Shown here piece by piece: positions 42,700-52,720 of a DNA stretch of 64,000 nt. How positions within the stretch are numbered: the first letter of the stretch is position 1; each line of letters opens with the position of its first letter. This stretch comes from Prorocentrum cordatum (Eukaryota; Sar; Dinophyceae; Prorocentrales; Prorocentraceae): NCBI GenBank assembly GCA_963575745.1, contig CAUYUJ010015008.1:199340-263339 (forward strand), given 5' to 3'. The translations under genes and the position numbers were made by a program. Below the pieces are notes generated by a model, which was not told the DNA's origin, did not search any database, and was given only the letters and a program-made list of their open reading frames with translations.

Positions 42700-43650
42700 G
42701 GCTGCACGCAACCAGTGGGTTGAAGCTCCACTGAGCACGGTCGTCAGGACCGAAGTGCGTCGAGGGAGGCGTGGGCCTTCCCGCCGACCCCATCTAGCAA
42801 GGTGCGCCCAGGCGGGCAAAAGACCATGTCCGTGAACGGGGCCAAGTGGTGAAGCCGTCGTAGGCGCCTGCCAAGGGGGGTGCCACTGAGCAATGTCGAC
42901 GTAGAAGGTGCGTTGTGTGGAACGACTGGGGCGGGCCTTAGGCCGGCGGTCGCAGCCGCTCGATGGCCCAGGCGGGCGAGGCGGGCCCATGTCCGAGAGA
43001 ACCAGGCCAAATCCAACCGTGCGCGTGGATTATTTCAGCCGACGCCACACGGGCTAAGTCCACGGTGCACCGTGGAAAGCTAGTCGCAGCGCGGCCACAG
43101 AGGTGTCCCATATCCAGGGGGGGTGCAGGGAGTGCCACGCCTGTCACTGCGGTGAAACAACCACGTCGAACGTCCTGCTGTGGAGGTCGAGGTGGAGTAA
43201 GGAGGGGGGGCGCAGCCGATAGCCGCAGGTCAGGGGAATACGTGGGGGAAGGACGAGAGCCCAGCGGCCACCGTCAGCCAAGGACGCAGCCCTGCGTCGT
43301 CGGAAGGTGGTCAGGAGGGTGCCTGCCTGGTGGGGGGGAAACGCCACCAGGTCGCTGCCGTCGGATGCGCTGCTTATGGAGCGAAGGGGGGAGGGCCTTC
43401 GGCCTGCAGCCCCAGCCATCCAACGTGAGTGCCCAGCGGGCACGTCGGGCCCATGTCAGAGAAAGGGCCAAAGTGAACCGTGTGACGGAAATATGGCAGC
43501 CGTTACCACACGGGCTAGGGTCCACGCTGCACCGTGGGAGTCTAGACGCAGTGTGAGTGGTGCACCTCGTCCCCAGGAGGTGACACAAGTGTATTAAGGC
43601 CGGGGCCTGTCACTGCGGTGAAACCAGCCCCTGCTGTATAGGGACTACCC
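42700..43650 (+). repeat. Diverged duplication of about 480 bp
   Basis: Positions 42880-43165 and 43370-43640 share in order GGGCCTTxGGCC, GCGGGCCCATGTCxGAGAxA, ACACGGGCTA, TCCACGxTGCACCGTGG and CTGTCACTGCGGTGAAAC. No gene or known RNA is recognised in either copy. Confidence 0.75.
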
Positions 43651-43799
43651 ACGGAGATGGCCTGCGGGGGCAGCCGTCCGCATCGTCTTTATCCTCATGA
43701 ACTGCGCCCCTGTGGGCGGCAAAGGGGCGGTTGAGGACCATCGGGCTGCCGACCCACTGAGCCCCACTGGTGGGGATACGCGAAGCGTCTAGAATTGAT

Positions 43800-43960
43800 C
43801 CTTACTGCAGCGTCTTGGCCGTAGGGCAGATGGGGCCGAAAAATCGCTCCGCACCGCCGACGCATTGGCGACGTCAGGACGGGAAAAACCAGGCTCCAGA
43901 TCGCGCCGCATCGCCGACGAGTCGACGAGGGGCCACGATCCCCCGACCCCACCTGCCCCA
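43800..43960. repeat. Palindromic repeat related to one in the protease intron
   Basis: GCACCGCCGACGCATTGGCG followed by ACGTC and CGCGCCGCATCGCCGACGAG resemble 50252-50350, where GATGCATCGCCGATGCATTG and an inverted CGACGCATCGGCGATGCGGC occur. Both may be copies of one small inverted-repeat element. Confidence 0.5.
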
Positions 43961-45065
43961 GCCGCACTCGGGAGGGCGAGGGGTAGAGGACGCAGGGGAT
44001 CAAGCGGAGTTCACGAGAAGGGGGCTGAAGAACCAACCCCTCGTGCTCTTCCCTACAAGCAAACCCTTTCAGCAAAAACAGCTAAGGAAGGACTCTTGAG
44101 CAGAAGGACTGTTTAGTAAACAACCAGGCCTGTTGTATTAGAGAACGCCTCGTATAAAATTCTTGCCCAACATTCATCACTGAACCACGGAGAAGAAGAG
44201 TCAAAGAGAGAGATAGAGAGGGGAGGGGGGAGACGGGACAGCAGTGGAAAGAAAACGATGGTCCCCGAAGCGGCGCGCCCCGAATCGGCTCTGAAAACCG
44301 GACCTCCGACTGGCACGCCCTAAGAAGGCAGGCACGGAAAAATACACGATGCCCAGCAGCAGACGACGTCCAACACCGAGGGCGGCGCCTCTGTGGGGCA
44401 GGCGACTTCCAGCCTCAGAAGGACAAAGCTCGCGAAGACACCGACCAAAAGTCCTGCACAACACGGGCAGGAGCTGCTGTCGGTCTCCGTACCCCCCCTT
44501 TCTGGAGGAGCATGGGGACGAGGTCTTCGGGCCCTCACTCGGGCCTGCGGCAGCCAATCGGGACGTCCGGGCAACTCCAGGGGACGCTGTCGGCGAGGCG
44601 CTGCTGGAAGAAGCACCCCGAGGCTCGGGCCCCGAGGCGAGGGAGGCCCCGAAAACCAACGACGGCCACCTCCGAAAAGAGCCTCCGCCCCGCGGTGCCC
44701 GTCATCCGGCCGCTCCGACGCGGCAGTCCATGCCCCTTGGTGCCGGCCCCCGGCGCTCGTGCTTGCGCATCTGCGGCTCTGAACCCGGACTGCGTGCGCT
44801 GGAAGCACCTGCTTCGGGCCCGGCCCTGCCTGACGTCTGCGGCGCTTCGGCCTTCACGGCGCCCAAGACGGCATCGGACGAGGTGGCCCCCCCAGCCCCC
44901 GGAGCTCTCGGCTCTCGGAGACTGCGGGCCGCGCGGCGCTCGAGAGCGGCCCCGCGGAGATGCAGCACGCCTGTCCCGGGAAGGGACGCAGACAGAGAAA
45001 ACGCGTCCGCCGTGGTTGGTTCGGGGAGCTGCAGGTCTGCAGCGCCCAGTCATGACCTTGCTTTT
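43961..45065. other. Unassigned sequence
   Basis: Long overlapping frames on both strands without recognisable domains. A purine-rich patch lies at 44190-44240. No gene is called. Confidence 0.4.
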
Positions 45066-45232
45066 TTTAGACTCAGGCATGTTAACTTGCATGGCGTTCG
45101 CCCCCCCCCCCCCCCCTCCCCCTGGCCCCCTCTCGCCCCTCTTCAGACGAACACTAGCGTGCAAGTGCCTTCCCACTTGCGTTGATTCCCGCACGTGCAA
45201 GTCGTTTGCGGCTTGCTTGCCTTCGGGCCAGC
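45066..45232 (+). mobile_element. MITE-like family A, copy 5
   Basis: Starts TTTTTTTAGACTCAGGCATG then TTAACTTGCATGG, with a long poly-C. The right inverted end is missing after GCGGCTTGCTTGCC. Confidence 0.75.
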
Positions 45233-45975
45233 GTTGCTGGGGTCTCAAAAGGACCATGTGACTCCAACTGGCTTCCGGCTGGGCGCCCCCGTATTGCAGC
45301 ACGCGTACTGCTTATTGGAAGGCGGGTGCTTGGTCACTGCACTGCTTCGGGACCTCCGAGTGTTCCTGGGAGCTGACGACCCCGCGCCCACGACCGATCT
45401 GGGCAACCGCGCGGGGCCTGAAGACAGCCCGCAGAGCCCGAAGGCAGAAAGGCGGAGAGGCGCTGGACGGATCCCCGACGTTGAAGGGCCTGGGGTCCTC
45501 CGAGGCTACTGGGGAGCGCACCTTTCGACGTCCGCCTGTTCACTGCATCCTGCCCCTGTTGCTGAAGGAGGGGGGTCAGAGGAATCGGGAGAGGAGAGGG
45601 GCAGGTGGGACAGGCGGAGCAGGATGGACGGGGTGGGGGAGGGGTAGCAGGAAGAGCAGGAGGAAGAGAATGGAGGAAATGCGGGCGGAAGGAGGCAGGA
45701 TCAGGAGCAGGAGGAGGGAAAGGAAAAGGCTGAGGAGCAGGAGGAGCAAGCGGACTTTTGATATGAGCCGTGCCTTGGAGAGCGGTGCACGCCAAGGAGA
45801 TGAAATCATGCTGCCCGGGCGCAGGCAACACCGAGAGGCTTACCCGCCCTGGAGAGCAGGCGGCGTTCAGCCGGGTGGCGAGCGGGCACGAGTGGCCTGG
45901 GCGACGCGCCGCTCGGGAGAAAGAGCGCATCGCGTGTGGACCCACCCTCGGCAGAAGCCGTGAGGTCGGGACCTG

Positions 45976-46195
45976 GAAGAAGAAACAACGCCATACACAG
46001 CAACTTTTGGCGCTCCGCGCGGATTCCTTGGATCCGCGCCGGACCCGCCTCCCTAGCGGCTAGGCCCTAGCGCGCGGAGCGCGCCAGGGGAGGCGCCGGA
46101 GGCGCCGCCAGGGGGGGCCCGGCGCAGATCCAAGAAACCCGCGCGGAGCGCCAAAAGTTTCTGTGTATGGCGTTGTTTCTTCTTCGAGGGCCAGG
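45976..46195. mobile_element. Fold-back family D, copy 2, with arms of about 65 bp
   Basis: The left arm (45976-46042) starts GAAGAAGAAACAACGCCATA then CACAGCAACTTTTGGCGCTC; the right arm (46125-46192) is its complement with about five mismatches and ends GGCGTTGTTTCTTCTTCG. The central loop holds GCGCCAGGGGAGGCGCCGG. It could extrude a long hairpin. Confidence 0.9.
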
Positions 46196-46364
46196 CGGGG
46201 CCGGGACTTTCTGCCTGAGGGCTGCCTGCGGACAGCCAGCAGCCTGCAGCCTGGCCAGAGGCGAGCGGCGCCCAGGCGTCGGCCTTGCCGCTCGGGAGGC
46301 CAGGTCGGGCCTGTGCTTCCCGCGCGCCTCGCGGTTAGGTCAAGGGGCCCAAGGACACACAAAT

Positions 46365-46525
46365 AAATACACACAGATCCCAGGACTTTCCCCCCAGATT
46401 TTTTTCATATATTAGATTCGATATTATATATATATATATATATATGGACTTTCGTCTTCCACCCCACTTCCCATATCTTCCCAATACTTTCCTGGGAGTC
46501 GACGATTCATTGTGTCTGTGCGCTT
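46365..46525. mobile_element. MITE-like family H, copy 2, with TA run
   Basis: ACACACAGATCCCAGGACTT at the left, TCATTGTGTCTGTG at the right, and an ATATAT run at 46422-46446 in the middle. Confidence 0.75.
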
Positions 46526-46727
46526 TTGTTGCCCCTCCTGCTTTGCTGACGTGACGGGAAGCCTGCAAGACCAGGCGCCGCCCGCCGGGGCGGCGCCGGG
46601 CTCTGACTGGCTGGCCGCGGCGCGGGTGGCCCGGCCAGCAGCCAGGCACGAGCTCCCAGGCAGCGAGGGCGTGCGGGAGGCGAGGGCAGAAAGAGGAGGC
46701 CCAGCCTGCATTGCGACATCCTCGCCA

Positions 46728-46845
46728 GCATGGAGGAGGTAGAGGAGGAGGAGGCGGAGGAGGAGGAGGAGGAGGAGGAGGAGAAGGAGGAGGATGCGGT
46801 GGAGGAGGACGACGACGATGAGGAGGAGGAGCAGAAGCCGGGTGG
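46728..46845. repeat. GAG/GAC tract
   Basis: Imperfect purine triplet repeats. Confidence 0.9.
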
Positions 46846-47029
46846 AGAGCATGGAGACTTGAAGAACAGGAATGGCCGCGGAGGGGGTCAAGGACGGCGA
46901 CGACGACTGCGTCGACGACGTCGTCGACGACCCTGACGGCGACGTCGTCGCCGCAGTCCACGTCGAGGGGCGTCCAGGAGGTGGGAAGAAACAGCGCCCT
47001 CTGACGCCCGTCGTTCCTGGCAGCGCGCA

Positions 47030-47240
47030 GAAAGGCAGAATCGGTCGGCATCGGATCGGATCGGAATGTGCGTCGGCTCGGGCCGCATCGGCCCGCAGTC
47101 GGAATCGAGGCGGGCGGGCCGCGCCAGCATCGGGCCGCATCGGATCGTCAGAGTGTCAGAATCGAAGCGGGTCGGGCCAGCCAGAATCGAGATCGAGTCG
47201 GATTGCTCGAGTCGAGATGGGCCCCGGGGTGCGGCCATTC
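47030..47240. repeat. Degenerate CGGATCGG/GGCATCGG repeats
   Basis: Loose repeats of GGATCGGA, GGGCCGCATCGG and CGGAATCGA, similar in wording to the repeats at 63280-63620. Confidence 0.6.
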
Positions 47241-47664
47241 ATGGCAAGTCCGTCTCGTGACGACGTCGGCGTTGGCTTCTGGCATCGCGGTGGATCATTC
47301 AACCTCGGGCGATCACGGCTTTCCGATAGCGCACATTCTTGGATATCGGCCAGTTCTGGACCACTGGCGACGTTCAACCTTGAACGCCCGCAAATGGGGT
47401 CGTTGCTGGTCAAGGCGGCGCGAGCCTACCGTCAGAAGGCAGGGGGCTTCTTAGAAAGGGCACGGAGGACGGAAGTCGTCTTGAGAAGCCCCCTGCCCTC
47501 CTTGTATGGAAGGCTTCGTCCCTCGTGCGAAAGAGCACGAAGGGTGTCAGAGAGAGCTGATTGCAGGCCGGGAGGACTTCTGAGAAACCCATTTGCCTTC
47601 TTGAAGGCCGCCCCCACGGGAGCCACCCCCCAAGCACGAGCCTCTTGAAGGGTGGTTGGGGAAA

Positions 47665-47820
47665 CCAGAAGGTACCGATACCGCTACTCACCAGACCTCT
47701 CCTGGGGTGTGTCCTGACCAGAATTCCGAGGCGAATCCAGCGGTGGCGACGAGGGCCTCCCAGGAGGCCCTAAAATGGGAAAAGAGGGAAGGGTAACGGT
47801 AACTATCGGTACCGTTTCCT
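47665..47820. mobile_element. MITE-like family F, copy 2
   Basis: Ends AAGGTACCGATACCGCTACT and TAACTATCGGTACCGTTTCC are an imperfect inverted pair. The core TTCCGAGGCGAATCCAGCGG followed by TGGCGACGAGGGCCTCC is intact. Confidence 0.8.
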
Positions 47821-48600
47821 CCTCTGAAAGGCCGCCCCCGCGGGCGTCACCCCTCAGCACGAGCCTCTCGAGAAGTGGTCCCCAGATCCCTCCCAAGGTT
47901 CATCCATCCCAGATGTAAGGGATCTACTGGCCCGGGTCAATCTGGACTCCGGTCGGTCAGGCTCTGCAAGATCCTGCAAAATTCTGAAGGGTCCTGCAGT
48001 ATCCTGCACCCCAACCCAGGTCAGTGCGCCCCTGTCTCGGCAGGATGCTGCAACATCCGGCGCTCTGGCGGAACCCCCGTCTCTTGAGCCCCGGCAGCTG
48101 GTTCTGCGGGCCGCCTCCGGACGTTGCCACCTAGAGGACTGTCCAGGGGAGGATCCAATGGGGGTGTGAGGCGCACAGCACCAGGATCTCCCGTCAGACC
48201 TGGGCCAGAAGAGCATCCCTCAAGAACGTGAGATAAGAGGAAGCCAGGGCGAGGACAACATCGAGTGAGGATATAGATCGAGAATCTGTGAGATCTGGCG
48301 GCTCTGGAGGATGTCTCGGGCGCCGTGGCCTTCTCAGAGCGCTCCGGAACGCTCCGAGAGCGTTCGGGAACGCTCTAAACGGAGCCCCGCTCGAAGACCC
48401 TCCGTCGGCCAAAGCAAACAAGGCATCCAAGATTATCCTCGTATCCTCCCCAGGGCGCACAAGAACATCCAACAGACACACACACACACACGAAGAACAC
48501 CGGGGTACCCTCCCCTAGCCGACCTCGATCTTATACCTCGGTCTGACTGTACCCTGGACCCTTCCCGGGTGCCGCCTCCGTGAGGGCCGGAGGGCATCAG
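47821..48600. other. Unassigned sequence with short repeats
   Basis: ATCCTGCAxxATTCTGAAGG-like repeats lie at 47965-48005, a CA run at 48477-48491, and a GGCGGCTCTGGAGGATGTCT block shared with 23237 at 48298. No gene is recognised. Confidence 0.45.
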
Positions 48601-48696
48601 GATTCTCAGGCAAGGCCGTCCACGGCGACGGCAACCGAATACCCACCGAACCGACCGCGGAGAACCGGAACCGAAACCGAAACCGGCAGGCCGCAG

Positions 48697-49004
48697 TCAG
48701 CCCTGAAGGGCGCAGCGGCGCCGCAGCAGCGGCGCGACAACCGACGGGACCGAGCCGGCCGAACGCAACCGCCTGCGGCGCAGCCGAGACGACCGCACCG
48801 CGGACGCCCTCGCAGAGGCCGCAGCCGCAAGCTGGTCCCTTCTGCGCGACGCCCCCGCCCGCCCGTGGCACCCGCCCCACACCCGCTGCCACCCCCGCGC
48901 TGCCTCCAGCAGGCGGCGCATCTCCGCCACCGCGCTCAGCTCCTCGAAAGCACGGAGGGGGGGGAGGAGATCCCGACCTTCCACGAGGGCTGGAGGACGG
49001 CAAA
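48697..49004 (-). CDS. Possible coding sequence left of the assembly gap
   Basis: The minus frame reads ALVEGRDLLPPLRAFEELSA then VAEMRRLLEAARG, which has helix-like spacing and good composition, then drifts into Arg/Ala-rich text and stops near 48697. It could be a downstream exon of the aspartyl protease across the gap or a separate gene. No domain is recognised and no splice site is fixed. Confidence 0.25.
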
Positions 49005-49104
49005 NNNNNNNNNNNNNNNNNNNNNNNNNNNNNNNNNNNNNNNNNNNNNNNNNNNNNNNNNNNNNNNNNNNNNNNNNNNNNNNNNNNNNNNNNNNNNNNN
49101 NNNN
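49005..49104. other. Assembly gap of 100 N
   Basis: Exactly 100 N, the usual placeholder for unknown length, placed next to a CTC tract (49105-49165) and inside the open frame following the protease domain. Confidence 0.99.
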
Positions 49105-50201
49105 TCCTTCTCCTCCTCCTCCTCCTCCTCCTCCTCCTCCTCCTCCCCCTCCTCCTCCTCTTGTCCGCTGCTCCTGCCCCCCCCTCCTCCTCTCGGTCCT
49201 GCGTCGAGGTGCAGGTTCACGGCCTGTGGGTTCTCGCCGCCCGGGTGGGTCACCTCTGTGCTGCTGGCGCCGCCCACGTGGGTGATGGCGCCTGCGGAGC
49301 GGTCGCCGGCGGCGTCGTCGTGCCTGGCGACGGCGAAGCCCACAGCAGGCTTGGAGCGGTCGTAGATCGTCACGAAGCGGCGCAAGAAGGGGTCTCCGAA
49401 GATGAACACGGGGCCCTTCGGCGGGGGCACGTCCAGCTCCATCAGCGACACGGAGCAGCCGCTTGACGACCTGTCCATGTAGTCCTCCGGCCTCAGGTTC
49501 AGCACCGCGTCCCCGATCTGAAAGCCGAGGTTTGGGAGCTCGTTGAAGTTCGAACAATCGTCCTTGGCCCCGACCATCTGGGTGAGCTTTTCCACCAGCT
49601 CCGACGGCCCCGCAAGCATGGAGGTGCCAGTGTCGACGGCTACCTGGCATGCGCCGTTGCACAAGTTCTTGGGCTGGTTGTTGAACGTGATGTCGTCAAT
49701 CTCGACCTGCCACCAGGACTCCACCTTCACTGGAGCCCAGATGATGTCTGATGCGAGGCGCTCTGGTCTGTAGCCTCCGAAGGTCACCTCACTGTCGTCC
49801 CCGTCGGAGACGAAGAAGGAGAACACGCCACCGACGCCCCCACTCGCCTGCAAGTCATCCACGATGTTGAAACCAGCTCCCATGGACAGATCCTTGAAGC
49901 CGAGGCCCATGATGCCGTCAAAGGGGATCTCCTGGAAGGGCTCTGTGGACATCTGGTCGGCCGAGATGAAGTTCGCGTCGAAGCAAAGGGCGTCGCCGAT
50001 GCAGAGCTTGTCCTTGTAGAAATTGCCGGCGATCTGCCCGGTCCCAAACGTGATCTCGGAAGAGCCCTCGTTCTTCTCGTTTGTCACCGCAGCCGCAGTG
50101 CTGGACGCGTGCGGGTCGTATTTCTTGTGGGGTGCACAGCCAGGACCCTTGCAGGTGTTGGATGGCACGATCAGGTTACCGCTCCCCGTGTCAAAGATCA
50201 C
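49105..50201 (-). CDS. Pepsin-family (A1) aspartyl protease, exon 2
   Basis: Bilobal aspartic endopeptidase that cleaves peptide bonds with two Asp residues. From the acceptor at 50202 the exon reads VIFDTGSGNLIVPSNTC, with catalytic Asp at 50192-50190; the flap is ITFGTGQIAG; then FDGIMGLGF, and VAVDTGTSMLAGPS with the second catalytic Asp at 49634-49632. The C-lobe ends GPVFIFGDPFLRRF and VGFAVARHD near 49320. Cys pairs NTCKGPGC and LCNGAC fit typical A1 disulfides. The flap position usually Tyr is Phe. After the domain the frame continues through a Gly-rich and poly-Glu stretch into the gap, so the true end is unknown. The fold resembles eukaryotic secreted or vacuolar A1 proteases; location in the cell cannot be read. 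Confidence 0.9.
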
Positions 50202-51505
50202 CTTTAGAGGCATCCCTACTAGGGCCCGAGTAGATGAAGTAGGAAGATTGCGCCGCATCCCCGATGCATCGCCGATGCATTGGCGCCGTCGGCGTGGAGC
50301 ATATCAAGCTCCACATCGAGCCACATCGTCGACGCATCGGCGATGCGGCGAGATCCACAAGACATCCGAGGTCAAGGTATAATTGATTAACGGCTCCCCA
50401 GAAATCCCGACCCTTTCCCCAAGGCCCACTTGTATAATGTGCTGTTGAAGGTCCTGGGGCCCAAAGAGAGCCCCCGCAGGCAGAAAACGGAACGGCGCAA
50501 AGCCTCAGCCTTGATGTTCTAAAGATGCTTGATTTCTGGGTTTGGGAGACCCTTGACATGATTGCGGCCACGGTCACGGAAGAGAAGAGCGGCGAGGAGG
50601 AGGAGGAAAAGAAAGGAGGGGGAGAAAATGAGGAGGAGAAAGAGCGGCCAGGAGGAGGGAAAAACCGTTCTGGACGCACAGTAGAAGCATGGGGAGTGGA
50701 GTGGAGTGGATGCCGTTGCGGATGCAAGTTCCCTGATCACCTGCCGAAGACTGGGCTTGGTTGGGCGTTGAGCAACTGACAGACTTCTCTGCTCGGCTCA
50801 GGACATCGGGTGCTAATCCCCTTGACATCCTTCAAGGTATTCTCACCGTGCTTAGGCAGCATATTTGCACATGGGGTCTTGAGGGATAGTAAAGCCTTTA
50901 TGTGCGATAGCCCCTGCAAATTGGCGCACGTCCACGGTGTGTATAACGTGTGCCCAGCCCCCGGCGATGTGAATTCGAGCCCGCTGGGTGGAGGAGAAAA
51001 TTACCCCGTCTACAGATACAACCTCGGACGTTTTGACCTCCACCACTCAACCGTCGTGCGGAGCGTGGCGGATCCTAAACACTGTAGGCACCTGCGCTTG
51101 CACTCTGACAGACTACTGGCGGACATGAAGGCCGACAAGGAGGAGGAGGAGGAGGAGGAGGAGGAGGAGGAGGAGGAGGTGGACCAAAAACAATGCCTCG
51201 GGCCGCTGTCTGGGACGATTCGGGCACCCAGGGAAAGCCCTCGGCGAGGTGCAACTGCTGGAAGGCACCCTGGGGCTAGAGAACCTCGGGGAACCGACGA
51301 GAACGTCCAAGTGAGGAGAACAATTATCGTGCTGGGAGGAAGGGGATGGGAGAATGAGGGGCATGAGCAATAGCATCCGGATCCAATGAACGATTCCCTC
51401 GGCCGCCTACGAGTGAGGACATCCCCGCCCCATCCTCCCCACCCGATAATTGTCTTCCCGTGACGAGAACGTCCAAAGGTGTCTGCGCTTGGGAGGCCTG
51501 GAGGC
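50202..51505 (-). other. GC-AG intron of the aspartyl protease
   Basis: 1304 bp starting GCCTCCAGG and ending CCTCTAAAG. Joining its edges gives GTPPQPFK followed by VIFDTGSGN, the normal continuous A1 sequence, which is strong support. AAGG occurs at both junctions. The intron holds a palindromic element (50252-50350), a GAG run (51139-51180) and an inverted-repeat element with long direct repeats (51296-51477). Confidence 0.75.
51296..51477. mobile_element. MITE-like family J, copy 1, with 15-bp direct repeats
   Basis: GACGAGAACGTCCAA flanks the element at 51296-51310 and 51463-51477. Inside, ACAATTATCGTGCTGGGAGG is mirrored by CCCCACCCGATAATTGTCTT. Copy 2 is at 62914-63087 with 9-bp direct repeats. 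The element sits inside the protease intron. Confidence 0.85.
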
Positions 51506-51626
51506 CTTGAAGGGCTGCGGCGGGGTGCCCAGCGACATCTGCCCCCAGTAGGCCGTCTTGTGCACCACGCGCGCCTCCTCGGCCGCGCGGCTCCTCGAGC
51601 CGGAGGCCGTCTTGACCTCAGGGAGG
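51506..51626 (-). CDS. Pepsin-family aspartyl protease, upstream exon
   Basis: The minus frame ends EEARVVHKTAYWGQMSLGTP then PQPFK, which is the conserved N-terminal strand and GTPPQ motif of A1 proteases and continues directly into exon 2. The upstream edge is uncertain: an AG acceptor candidate after a pyrimidine-rich run lies at about 51628-51627, but the frame stays open further into the CCT tract. The signal peptide and propeptide must lie further upstream or beyond recognition. Confidence 0.7.
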
Positions 51627-51764
51627 CTATCCCGCCGAGGCACGCCGCCGATCGCAGGCGCAGCAGGAGCAAGGGAAGTACCGATGCCGACGCCACCACG
51701 GCGAGGAGATGAGAGGAGCAAGGGGGGGTCTCCCAGGTGGTGTGGTCCCCCCCTCTCGTCCCCT

Positions 51765-51975
51765 TCCTCCTCCTCCTCCTCCTTCTTCTCCTCCTCCTCC
51801 TCCTCCTCCTCCTCCTCCCTCCTCCTCCTCCTCCTCCTCCTCCTCCTCCTCCTCCTCCTCCTCCCTCCCTCCCTCCCTCCTCCCTCCCTCCCCCTTCCCC
51901 TCCCTCCTCCCTCCTCCTCCTCCTCCTCCTCCTCCTCCTCCTCCTCCTCCTCCTCCTCCTCCTCCTCCTCCTCCC
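51765..51975. repeat. CCT tract
   Basis: Pyrimidine triplets with CCCTCC interruptions, ending just before the spliced-leader relic. Confidence 0.95.
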
Positions 51976-51983
51976 CCTTCTGC

Positions 51984-52004
51984 TCCGTAGGCATTTTGGT
52001 CAAG
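51984..52004 (+). other. Relic of the dinoflagellate spliced leader
   Basis: TCCGTAGGCATTTTGGTCAA followed by G differs from the known 22-nt dinoflagellate leader by one substitution and one missing base. Such genomic relics arise when trans-spliced mRNAs are reverse transcribed and reinserted. An ATG follows immediately at 52005. Confidence 0.7.
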
Positions 52005-52358
52005 ATGCTGTTATCCCACGGGCAGAAACGAAACACGGAGAACGTGGACCTCCTCGCCTCGCTGGAGATGCCCCCCCGTAGTGGTCGTGGCGACGCTGCT
52101 CCTGCCTCCGACGAAGGGGCTTCTCTTGGCGACAAGCCTGGGGTGGAAGCCAGAGAGGGGGCGGGCCTCCTCAGAAGGCTCGGAGGGCCTCGGGCCTTCT
52201 GGGAAGTGTTCTCTAAGCCTTCCCCGAAGACACAGAAGGCTTCTCAGAAGGAGAGCGTTTCTGTTGTTCGCGACAGCGGCCGTTACCAGCCCCGGCCGCC
52301 CCCCCCTCCCCCCAAGGTAACGTCACGATTCGTGCTGACGTCCGAATCATCTTTTTAG
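52005..52358 (+). pseudogene. Possible retroposed cDNA downstream of the leader relic
   Basis: Open from ATG at 52005, directly after the leader relic, to a stop at about 52358. It reads MLLSHGQKRNTENVDLLASL at the start, with low-complexity Ser/Lys/Pro later. The first 50 residues look protein-like but no family is recognised. Palindromic GTTACC...GGTAAC blocks lie at the end (52280-52320). Confidence 0.3.
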
Positions 52359-52509
52359 TTATTCTAAACATGCCCACACGGCACTGGCACGGAAGGTGAC
52401 GTTACCGGCTCCCCTCCCCCCCTCCGTGGTAACGCCCGTCATAAGGATGAAACATCATCCTCAAAGCGCGAGGGCTGCTGAGAACCCCCGCCGCCTTCTG
52501 AGAATGGGG

Positions 52510-52720
52510 AAGCCAGCAAATACCGATACCGCTACTCCCTGGGCCTCTCCCGGGGTGCGTGCTGACCGGAATTCCGAGGCGAATCCAGCGGTGTCGACGA
52601 GCGCCTCTGGGCAAAAGGCGAAAACGAGGACAGGATACGAGCGGTACGTGGGAAACGACGGCAAGACAGAGCGGTATATATATATGATATGATATGGGTA
52701 CCTCTGCCTCCTCTGAGCGC
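52510..52720. mobile_element. MITE-like family F, copy 3
   Basis: Starts AAATACCGATACCGCTACTC and has the core TTCCGAGGCGAATCCAGCGG. It ends in a TATATATGATATGATATGGG stretch plus TACC. Confidence 0.75.

Noticed and set aside
51560-51699. Signal-peptide-like stretch VLPLLLLRLRSAACLGG upstream of the protease exon
   Set aside because: It is in a different frame from the protease and starts at GTG, not ATG; no splice event joining it could be fixed.
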